From: DATFLL01 sp035267785
GTDB lineage: Bacteria > Pseudomonadota > Gammaproteobacteria > DATFLL01
DNA: 14,327 bases
Assembly (NCBI GenBank): GCA_035267785.1
Contig: DATFLL010000100.1
Coordinates: forward strand, 1 to 14,327
Direction: 5' to 3'
Notes under the pieces: model-generated
What the model was told of the DNA's origin: nothing
Database searches by the model: none
What the model saw: only the letters and a program-made list of their open reading frames with translations
Made by a program: the position numbers and the translations under genes
In this document: positions 1 through 6,820 of the stretch, piece by piece
Layout of the letters: each line of letters starts with the position of its first letter
Position numbering within the stretch: the stretch's first letter is position 1

Positions 1-1038
1 GCTCTTGAGCCCCTGGTTGAAGATCTGGATGTGACAGGGGCAGTTCATGGGCTTGATGGCGAAGGTCCGCTTCTCCGACTCCGTGGTGAACATGTCGTCG
101 CGGAACTTCTCCCAGTGGCCGGATTTCTCCCACAGCACGCGATCGGCCAGCGCCGGGGTGCGGACCTCCTGGTAGCCGCGCTCGCGCAGCTTCGCGCGGA
201 TGTACTGCTCGACCTGCTGGTACAGGGTCCAGCCGTGGTCGTGCCAGAAGACCATGCCCGGGGCCTCTTCCTGGACGTGGAACAGGTCGAGCTGGCGGGC
301 GATCTTGCGGTGATCGCGCTTTTCGGCCTCCTCCAGGCGGTGCAGGTACTCCTTGAGCGACTTCTTGTCCGCCCAGGCGGTGCCGTAGACGCGCTGGAGC
401 ATCTCGTTGTCCGAATTGCCGCGCCAGTAGGCCCCGGCCAGCTTGGTCAGCTTGAAGGCCTTGAGCCGGCCGGTCGAAGGCACGTGGGGGCCGCGGCACA
501 GGTCGATGAAATCGCCCTGGCGGTATAGCGAGAGCTGCTCGTCCTTGGGAATGGACTCGATGATCTCGGCCTTGTACTCCTCGCCCATGTTGCGGAAAAA
601 GGCCACGGCGTCGTCGCGGTCCATGACCGAGCGCTCGACCGGGAAGTCGCGCTTGGCCAGCTCGTTCATCTTGGCCTCGATCTTCTCCAGGTCCTCGGGG
701 GTGAAGGCCCGCTCGTACGCGAAATCGTAGTAGAAGCCGTCATCGATGACCGGGCCGATGGTCACCTGGGCATCGGGGAACAGCTCCTTGACCGCCTGCG
801 CCAGCAGGTGGGCGGTGGAGTGGCGGATGACTTCCAGGCCCTCGGCGTCCTTGTCGGTCACGATGGCCAGGTTGGCGTCGTGGTCGATGACGAAGGAGGT
901 ATCAACGAGGCGCCCGTCGACCTTGCCGGCCAGGGCGGCCTTGGCCAGACCCGCGCCGATATCGGCGGCGACGTCGGCGACGGTGACGGGATGGGGAAAA
1001 TCGCGATGGCTGCCGTCAGGCAGGGTAATCGTAGGCAT
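1..1038 (-). CDS. thrS: Threonyl-tRNA synthetase, N-terminal part (cut by window edge)
   Basis: ThrRS charges tRNA-Thr with threonine in the cytoplasm and hydrolyses mischarged Ser-tRNA-Thr. The first 346 residues are present; the rest lies before base 1. The protein starts MPTITLPDGS and shows a TGS domain (about residues 1-62) and an N2 editing domain with the zinc/editing residues H73 and H77 (RHSTAHLL) and C181 and H185 (DLCRGPHVP). The catalytic core then begins, ending at MNCPCHIQIFNQGLKS, where C333 is the expected zinc ligand that recognises threonine. The ATG at 1038 matches the E. coli start almost residue for residue. It has an AAGGGG ribosome binding site 7 nt upstream. The leader carries anticodon-like hairpins, described separately, that predict autogenous translational control. 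The order thrS-infC-rpmI-rplT is usual in the family, but the downstream side is not visible here. Confidence 0.97.
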   Translation of the reverse strand, partial: MPTITLPDGSHRDFPHPVTVADVAADIGAGLAKAALAGKVDGRLVDTSFVIDHDANLAIVTDKDAEGLEVIRHSTAHLLAQAVKELFPDAQVTIGPVIDDGFYYDFAYERAFTPEDLEKIEAKMNELAKRDFPVERSVMDRDDAVAFFRNMGEEYKAEIIESIPKDEQLSLYRQGDFIDLCRGPHVPSTGRLKAFKLTKLAGAYWRGNSDNEMLQRVYGTAWADKKSLKEYLHRLEEAEKRDHRKIARQLDLFHVQEEAPGMVFWHDHGWTLYQQVEQYIRAKLRERGYQEVRTPALADRVLWEKSGHWEKFRDDMFTTESEKRTFAIKPMNCPCHIQIFNQGLKS

Positions 1039-1045
1039 GGCAGTA

Positions 1046-1162
1046 CCCCTTTTCTCTTCAGTGGCGACCGATACGAGTGGCCGCTTGGTGTCGATGTCGG
1101 GCGACCGCTACGAGGGGCCGCCCCTGGAAAAAATCGTGGCGACCCATACGGAAGGTCGCCAC
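1046..1162 (-). promoter_or_regulatory. thrS leader with three tandem tRNA-Thr anticodon-arm mimics (putative ThrRS operator)
   Basis: Three degenerate direct repeats start at 1061, 1099 and 1136 (spacing 38 and 37). On the minus strand each folds as a hairpin with 3' arm GGTCGC. Hairpin 1 (1064-1084) has a 6-bp stem, hairpin 2 (1099-1123) 8 bp, and hairpin 3 (1136-1162) 9 bp. The loops are CUCGUAU, CUCGUAG and UCCGUAU, counted as 7-nt loops closed by an A.C, C.C or U.G apposition. In all three, CGU sits at loop positions 3-5, where tRNA-Thr(CGU) has its anticodon. The hairpin 1 triplet is about 35-37 nt before the ATG, and its stem ends 11 nt upstream of the AAAAGGGG ribosome binding site (1046-1053). 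In E. coli, ThrRS represses its own translation by binding a leader hairpin with a CGU anticodon-like loop; the same role is inferred here. Confidence 0.72.
1128..1162 (-). terminator. Hairpin plus U6: likely intrinsic terminator upstream of thrS, also the third anticodon-like hairpin
   Basis: On the minus strand a perfect 9-bp stem GTGGCGACC/GGTCGCCAC (1162-1154 with 1144-1136) is followed by GA and then six T (1133-1128). This is a typical Rho-independent terminator and could end the tRNA-Val transcript. It lies in the same direction as thrS and about 90 nt before its start. So either thrS has its own promoter downstream of it, or read-through is partial and the site acts as an attenuator. 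I found no convincing thrS promoter. Confidence 0.6.
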
Positions 1163-1220
1163 AAGGTCGTACAGTGAAGCCAAGGCTGGTTGCACGGGCT
1201 CGTGTGGAACCGCCAAAACT

Positions 1221-1250
1221 TGCAGAAATTTGGTAGGCGCGATTGGACTA
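1221..1250 (-). repeat. Partial duplicate of the tRNA-Val 3' end
   Basis: Bases 1221-1249 match 1417-1445 (3' end of tRNA-Val plus its downstream flank) with two mismatches in 29. The 20-bp core 1230-1249 is identical to 1426-1445. The copy covers the CCA end, the 3' acceptor strand and part of the T arm, but has no tRNA body. A tRNA 3'-end duplication about 196 bp away looks like an attachment-site pair or a recombination scar. No integrase or cargo gene lies between the copies. Confidence 0.75.
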
Positions 1251-1398
1251 CTGCGCACATCCCTGTGCTCCGCCCTGCGGGCCGCGCTTCGCGCGTTCAA
1301 AATCGCTCGAACCCCTGTTCCCGACGGGTTCTACCTCGTACATCCCTGTACTCGTCCCGGCGATTTTGTCGAACCGCGTTCTCGCCCAATCGCGCCTC
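1235..1398. repeat. 164-bp palindrome-rich intergenic element with 12-bp terminal inverted repeats
   Basis: The ends AGGCGCGATTGG (1235-1246) and CCAATCGCGCCT (1387-1398) are perfect inverted repeats, and both match the 3' end of tRNA-Val. A nested inverted pair is CAAAATCGC (1298-1306) with GCGATTTTG (1360-1368). Small hairpins fill the interior: GCACA-TCCC-TGTGC (1255-1268), GCCC-TGC-GGGC (1272-1282), CGCGC-TTC-GCGCG (1283-1295), GAAC-CCCT-GTTC (1309-1320) and GTACA-TCCC-TGTAC (1338-1351). Open frames across it are short and overlap the tRNA, so I treat it as non-coding. It may be a short non-autonomous repeat or a structured RNA; its family is unknown to me. Confidence 0.6.
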
Positions 1399-1426
1399 CC
1401 GGGCAGGAGGCAATCCTGCAGCAAAT

Positions 1427-1503
1427 TGGTAGGCGCGATTGGACTCGAACCAACGACCCCCACCATGTCAAGGTGGTGCTCTAACCAACTGAGCTACGCG
1501 CCT
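1427..1503 (-). tRNA. tRNA-Val (anticodon GAC)
   Basis: A 77-nt cloverleaf including an encoded CCA. The acceptor stem AGGCGCG/CGCGCCT, D arm, anticodon stem CCACC/GGTGG with loop TTGACAT (anticodon GAC), variable GGGTC and T arm with TTCGAGT are all present. The body closely resembles E. coli tRNA-Val(GAC). It lies downstream of uvrB and is followed by the palindromic element and the hairpin-plus-U6 terminator. Confidence 0.97.
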
Positions 1504-1515
1504 GCAAGACCGGCA

Positions 1516-1545
1516 AAGATACTCGATTAGTACCCGACCGCGCAA
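1516..1545 (-). promoter_or_regulatory. Candidate sigma-70 promoter of tRNA-Val
   Basis: On the minus strand TTGCGC (1545-1540) and TATCTT (1521-1516) are separated by 18 bp. Transcription would begin a few bases before the mature 5' end at 1503. The match to consensus is moderate. Confidence 0.5.
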
Positions 1546-1574
1546 GTGCTGCCGGGCAACGGGCCACGACCGCC

Positions 1575-3599
<2,025 letters not shown>

Positions 3600-3626
3600 G
3601 AGTCTTTCAGAACCTGCGGCGTTTCA

Positions 3627-3653
3627 AGTATATTACACAAGTTTGGCTGTCAA
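3627..3653 (-). promoter_or_regulatory. Candidate uvrB promoter, overlapping a possible divergent -10 box
   Basis: On the minus strand a perfect -35 TTGACA (3653-3648) is followed 15 bp later by TATACT (3632-3627). The spacer is short, but both boxes are good. On the plus strand TATATT (3629-3634) overlaps this -10 and could serve the aminotransferase, although its -35 (TTTCAG at 3605) is weak. Confidence 0.5.
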
Positions 3654-3676
3654 ACCTTCGTTCTGAGGACGCCGGG

Positions 3677-4870
3677 TTGGAAATTCAACTCTCACAACGG
3701 GTGCAACGCATCAAACCCTCGCCCACCCTGGCGGTCACCGCGCGCGCCAAGGCGCTGCGCGCCGCCGGGCGCGACATTATCGGGCTGGGCGCCGGCGAGC
3801 CCGATTTCGACACCCCCGAGCATATCAAACAGGCCGCCATCGACGCGCTGCACGCGGGGTTCACCAAATACACGCCCGTCGACGGCACGCCCGAGCTCAA
3901 AGAGGCCGTGATTGCCAAGTTCAAGCGCGACAACGGCCTGGACTACGCCGCCGATCAGATTCTGGTCTCCTGCGGCGGCAAGCACAGTTTCTACAATCTC
4001 GCCCAGGCGCTGCTCGATGAGGGCGACGAGGTCATCATCCCGGCGCCCTATTGGGTGTCCTACCCGGATATGGTCCTGCTGGCCGACGGCAAACCGGTCA
4101 TCGTCGAGGCCGGCCTGGACCAGGGCTTCAAGATTATTCCCGAACAGCTGGAGGCGGCGATCACCCAGCGCACCCGCCTGCTGGTGCTGAACAGCCCGTC
4201 CAACCCGACCGGCGTGGCCTACACCCGCGCCGAGCTGGCGGCGCTCGGCGAGGTGCTGCGCAGGCACCCCCAGGTGCTCATCGCCACCGACGACATGTAC
4301 GAGCACATCCTGTGGGCCGAAGAGCCCTTCGCCAACATACTCAATGCGTGCCCGGACCTCTACGAGCGCACCATTGTCTTGAACGGCGTATCCAAGGCCT
4401 ACTCCATGACCGGCTGGCGCATCGGCTACGCCGCCGGGCCCAAGGCGTTGATGCAGGCGATGAAGAACATCCAGTCTCAGAGCACCTCGAATCCGACCTC
4501 CATCGCCCAGGTCGCGGCGACGACCGCCCTGAACGGCGACCAGACCTGCATCCAGGTCATGCTCAAGGCCTTCAAGCAGCGCCACGACTTCGTGGTCGAG
4601 GCGCTGAATGCCATCGACGGGGTCAAGTGCCTGCCCTCCCAGGGCGCCTTCTACTCCTTCCCGGACATGCGCGAGGCGATGGCACGCCTGGACGGCGTCG
4701 GCGACGATGTCGCCCTGGCCGAATACCTGCTCGAGCACGCCGGCGTTGCCCTGGTGCCCGGCTCGGCCTTTGGGGCCCCCGGCTATATGCGCCTGTCGTT
4801 CGCCACCAGCATCGACAATCTGCGCGAGGCGGCGGCGCGGCTCGACCGGGCACTTAGCCCCGCATCCTGA
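3677..4870 (+). CDS. Pyridoxal-phosphate aspartate aminotransferase, class I (aspC/aatA-like)
   Basis: A cytosolic fold-type I PLP enzyme of 397 residues that probably interconverts aspartate/2-oxoglutarate and oxaloacetate/glutamate. Visible residues are substrate-site G38-G40 (GLGAGEPDF), N175 in SPSNPTG, D206 and Y208 in DDMYEH, the PLP Schiff-base lysine K240 in SKAYSMTGWRIGY, and carboxylate-binding R372 in MRLSFATS. The start is TTG at 3677, with a GAGGA ribosome binding site 8 nt upstream. The resulting N-terminus MEIQLSQRVQRIKPSPT is typical for the family, and no in-frame ATG precedes it. It is divergent from uvrB, as in Pseudomonas, where an aminotransferase gene also adjoins uvrB. 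Exact substrate (aspartate, or aspartate plus prephenate) cannot be fixed from sequence. Confidence 0.93.
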   Translation: MEIQLSQRVQRIKPSPTLAVTARAKALRAAGRDIIGLGAGEPDFDTPEHIKQAAIDALHAGFTKYTPVDGTPELKEAVIAKFKRDNGLDYAADQILVSCGGKHSFYNLAQALLDEGDEVIIPAPYWVSYPDMVLLADGKPVIVEAGLDQGFKIIPEQLEAAITQRTRLLVLNSPSNPTGVAYTRAELAALGEVLRRHPQVLIATDDMYEHILWAEEPFANILNACPDLYERTIVLNGVSKAYSMTGWRIGYAAGPKALMQAMKNIQSQSTSNPTSIAQVAATTALNGDQTCIQVMLKAFKQRHDFVVEALNAIDGVKCLPSQGAFYSFPDMREAMARLDGVGDDVALAEYLLEHAGVALVPGSAFGAPGYMRLSFATSIDNLREAAARLDRALSPAS

Positions 4871-4876
4871 TTCGCC

Positions 4877-4948
4877 GGCGACCTTTCCCGCCGCAGCGCG
4901 GGCCGTCGCCGCAGTGGAATCGGTGCCTTTGAACCAAATGGCACCGGT
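4877..4948 (+). other. Two consecutive hairpins after the aminotransferase gene
   Basis: The first pairs GGCGAC (4877-4882) with GTCGCC (4905-4910), with CCCGC/GCGGG nested inside. The second pairs CGGTGCC (4921-4927) with GGCACCG (4940-4946), continued inward by TTTG/CAAA around an AAC loop with one bulged T, and outward by two more pairs. Neither is followed by a T-run, so they are not classical terminators. They may end or stabilise the upstream mRNA. Confidence 0.45.
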
Positions 4949-4949
4949 A

Positions 4950-5031
4950 TAGGAAATTTCCTACAAGGATTGCCCTCAGCGTCCTACAGGCCCGGGGTTC
5001 CAATTACGCGGCCGTCTGACTATTGTTAGTC
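4950..5031 (+). promoter_or_regulatory. Putative control region of the fimT-like gene
   Basis: It contains a perfect 14-bp palindrome TAGGAAATTTCCTA (4950-4963), two direct TCCTACA boxes (4959-4965 and 4982-4988, 23 bp apart, about two helical turns), and a second palindrome GACTA-TTGT-TAGTC (5018-5031). TATTGT within the latter could be a -10 box, with a poor -35 at 4998. The layout looks like an operator for an unknown regulator; this is inference. Confidence 0.4.
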
Positions 5032-5054
5032 CCACAAGGAAGTGGGGGGTTGAC

Positions 5055-5696
5055 ATGGATGTCTCGACCTCGAGCCCCGGCGGAGCTCTCCGCCGGGGTT
5101 CATTTTCAAAACCGCAACACACCGATCTTCACGCAGGCGCTCAACCCAGCATCCTGAGCGACGCCGCGGGCGGCTTCACGCTCATCGAGCTGATGATCGT
5201 CGTGGCCGTACTCGGCATCCTGCTCACCGGGGTCGTCCCGGCCATACATCGAACGCTGGCCTCCAACCGGCTCGCCGTCCACGTCAACCATCTGGTGGGC
5301 GACCTTGCACTGACCCGCAGCGAGGCGATCACCCGCGGCGTCGACACCGTTCTGTGTAAAAGCAACGACGGACGACATTGCGTCCGTCAGGGCGGTTGGG
5401 AGCAGGGTTGGATCGTCTTCGCCGATCGCAACGCCAATCGGCGCCGTGACGCCCCCGAACCCGTGGTACACGTCCAGGGCCCCTTGAGCCGCAGCTACAC
5501 GCTGCGCTACGCGGCCTTCGGCTCACGCCATTACGTGGTGTTCTTCCCGACGGGGTTCACGCGCACCAATGGCACCTTCACCTTCTGCGATCCCGAGGAG
5601 CCGGCACTGGCCCGCGCCGTGGTCCTGTCCAAGGTCGGTCGCCCGCGCCTGACGCGGACCCGCCCGGACGGCAGCGCCCTGACCTGTCCGTCCTGA
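5055..5696 (+). CDS. FimT/GspH-family type IV pseudopilin
   Basis: A minor pilin-like protein of 213 residues, cleaved and N-methylated by prepilin peptidase and assembled into or at the base of a type IV pilus. The class III signal is clear: cleavage after G40 before FTLIELMIVVAVLGILL, with E45 as the conserved Glu+5 and a hydrophobic helix to about residue 60. A GspH-like globular domain follows, with two cysteine pairs (LCKSNDGRHC; FTFC and LTCPS near the end). The C-terminal tail contains GRPR, which fits the GRxR motif reported for DNA-binding FimT of naturally competent bacteria. The 40-residue leader is much longer than the usual 5-25, yet 5055 is the only in-frame start; AAGGAAGTGGGGGG lies just upstream. 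The gene is an orphan, without other pilin genes beside it. Family is secure; the DNA-uptake role is inference. Confidence 0.88.
   Translation: MDVSTSSPGGALRRGSFSKPQHTDLHAGAQPSILSDAAGGFTLIELMIVVAVLGILLTGVVPAIHRTLASNRLAVHVNHLVGDLALTRSEAITRGVDTVLCKSNDGRHCVRQGGWEQGWIVFADRNANRRRDAPEPVVHVQGPLSRSYTLRYAAFGSRHYVVFFPTGFTRTNGTFTFCDPEEPALARAVVLSKVGRPRLTRTRPDGSALTCPS
5075..5101 (+). other. Perfect 11-bp hairpin in the first codons of the fimT-like gene
   Basis: CCCCGGCGGAG (5075-5085) pairs perfectly with CTCCGCCGGGG (5088-5098) around a 2-nt centre, followed by TTCATTTTC. It begins 20 nt after the ATG at 5055. The structure resembles an intrinsic terminator or attenuator with an imperfect T tract, and it also encodes the SPGGALRRG part of the leader peptide. 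Confidence 0.55.
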
Positions 5697-5716
5697 GCAG
5701 CTCGGCAGATGGCTTG

Positions 5717-5745
5717 TTGACCTAGCGGGGCCCACTGATTACCAT
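5717..5745 (+). promoter_or_regulatory. Candidate promoter of tRNA-Asn
   Basis: TTGACC (5717-5722) and TACCAT (5740-5745) are 17 bp apart. The predicted start is about 8 nt before the mature tRNA 5' end, typical of a tRNA promoter. Confidence 0.6.
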
Positions 5746-5759
5746 ACGCAACCTGATTT

Positions 5760-5835
5760 TCCCCGGTAGCTCAGTTGGTAGAGCAGGTGACTGTTAATCA
5801 CCCTGTCGCTGGTTCGAGTCCGGCCCGGGGAGCCA
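5760..5835 (+). tRNA. tRNA-Asn (anticodon GTT)
   Basis: A 76-nt cloverleaf with encoded CCA. Acceptor TCCCCGG/CCGGGGA, discriminator G, anticodon stem GGTGA/TCACC with loop CTGTTAA (anticodon GTT), and T arm containing TTCGAGT are intact. It closely resembles E. coli tRNA-Asn in loop sequences and follows the fimT-like gene by 63 bp. Confidence 0.97.
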
Positions 5836-5847
5836 ATATATAAATCA

Positions 5848-5881
5848 ACGGCTTATGTCTTGCGGCATAGGCCGTTTTTTT
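5848..5881 (+). terminator. Intrinsic terminator after tRNA-Asn, possibly shared with galU
   Basis: ACGGCTTATG (5848-5857) pairs with CATAGGCCGT (5866-5875), ten pairs with one G.T wobble and an 8-nt loop, followed by seven T starting at 5875. The convergent galU stops at 5891. The minus-strand side is AT-rich after the stem, so it may work in both directions. Confidence 0.85.
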
Positions 5882-5890
5882 ATGCCACCG

Positions 5891-6775
5891 CTATTTGCGC
5901 GTGCTGACCGTGTGCAGGTAATTGGAGAACTCTTCGCTGAGCTCCGGGTGCTTGAGGGCATATTCGACCGTCGCCTGGAGATAGCCGAGCTTGTTGCCGC
6001 AGTCGTAGCGCGTCCCCTCGAAGCGGTAGGCATAGACGTCCTCGTCGGCCCGCAGCGCGTCGATGGCGTCGGTGAGCTGGATCTCGCCGCCCGAACCCCG
6101 CTCGGTCTTCTCCAGCAGGTCAAAGATCCGCGGCGTCAGGATATACCGCCCGACCACGCCCAGCGTCGACGGGGCCTCCTCCGGCTTGGGCTTTTCGACA
6201 ATGGCGTTGACCTTGGACAGGGCGTCGTCGATCGACTCGGAATCCACGATGCCGTACTTGTCGGTATCCTGCGACGCCACCTGCTGCACGCCGAGGATGC
6301 TGCTCTCCAGATCATCGTACAAGCGCGTCATCTGCGACAGACAGGGATCGTTCTCGCCGTCGATGAGGTCGTCGGCGAGGATGACGGCGAACGGCTCGTT
6401 ACCCACCACCGGCTGGGCGCACAACACCGCGTGGCCCAACCCGAGCGGCTCGGCCTGGCGGATGTAGATGCAGGTCACGTTGTCCGGGATGATCCCCTGC
6501 ACCATCTTGAGCAGCTCGTGCTTGCCGCGCGACTCGAGCTCCACCTCCAGCTCATAGGCCTTGTCGAAGTGGTTGGGGATGGAGTGCTTGTTACGCCCGT
6601 TGACGAAGATCATCTGGGTCATGCCCGCCGCCACGGCCTCCTCGACGGCATACTGAATGAGCGGCTTGTCGACGATGGGCAGCATCTCCTTCGGGCTGGC
6701 CTTGGTGGCCGGCAAAAAACGCGTACCCATACCGGCGACCGGAAACACGGCCTTTCTAATCTTCTGCTGTGTCAT
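5891..6775 (-). CDS. galU: UTP-glucose-1-phosphate uridylyltransferase
   Basis: GalU makes UDP-glucose from UTP and glucose 1-phosphate in the cytoplasm, feeding LPS core, capsule and other UDP-sugars. The 294-residue product has the nucleotide-binding loop PVAGMGTRFLPATKASPKEM (12-31), the second motif AEPLGLGHAVLCA, the metal-binding LADDLI, the sugar-phosphate lysine in VEKPKP, and RYDCGNKLGYL near the end. Length matches the family. The ATG at 6775 is preceded by a GAAGGAACG ribosome binding site. It is the last gene of the glycan operon, 45 bp after the WecA-like gene, so its UDP-glucose probably serves the neighbouring enzymes. Confidence 0.97.
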   Translation of the reverse strand: MTQQKIRKAVFPVAGMGTRFLPATKASPKEMLPIVDKPLIQYAVEEAVAAGMTQMIFVNGRNKHSIPNHFDKAYELEVELESRGKHELLKMVQGIIPDNVTCIYIRQAEPLGLGHAVLCAQPVVGNEPFAVILADDLIDGENDPCLSQMTRLYDDLESSILGVQQVASQDTDKYGIVDSESIDDALSKVNAIVEKPKPEEAPSTLGVVGRYILTPRIFDLLEKTERGSGGEIQLTDAIDALRADEDVYAYRFEGTRYDCGNKLGYLQATVEYALKHPELSEEFSNYLHTVSTRK

Positions 6776-6820
6776 ATCGTTCCTTCATGTGTCGATTCGA
6801 AGCAATGGAGCACAAAAAAG

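Noticed and set aside
1039..1230. T-box riboswitch upstream of thrS
   Set aside because: No T-box sequence or specifier-loop layout, and T-boxes are essentially absent from gammaproteobacteria; the CGU loops fit a ThrRS operator better.
1058..1300. 80-codon frame on the minus strand in the thrS leader
   Set aside because: It crosses the hairpin repeats and the tRNA 3'-end copy and has no ribosome binding site or recognisable domain; the SSPIAPTK stretch is just a translated tRNA end.
1248..1466. 72-codon frame on the minus strand across the palindromic element
   Set aside because: It starts inside tRNA-Val and follows the hairpin array. Peptides of this kind are common artefacts of translated tRNA ends and repeats.
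3645..3665. Possible LexA box upstream of uvrB
   Set aside because: CTGT at 3647-3650 has no ACAG partner at the right spacing. The minus-strand GAAC-N4-GTTT is only a partial match to a Gram-positive type site.
4950..5054. Cyclic di-GMP (GEMM) riboswitch upstream of the pilin-like gene
   Set aside because: The conserved GEMM core and tetraloop-receptor sequences are not present.
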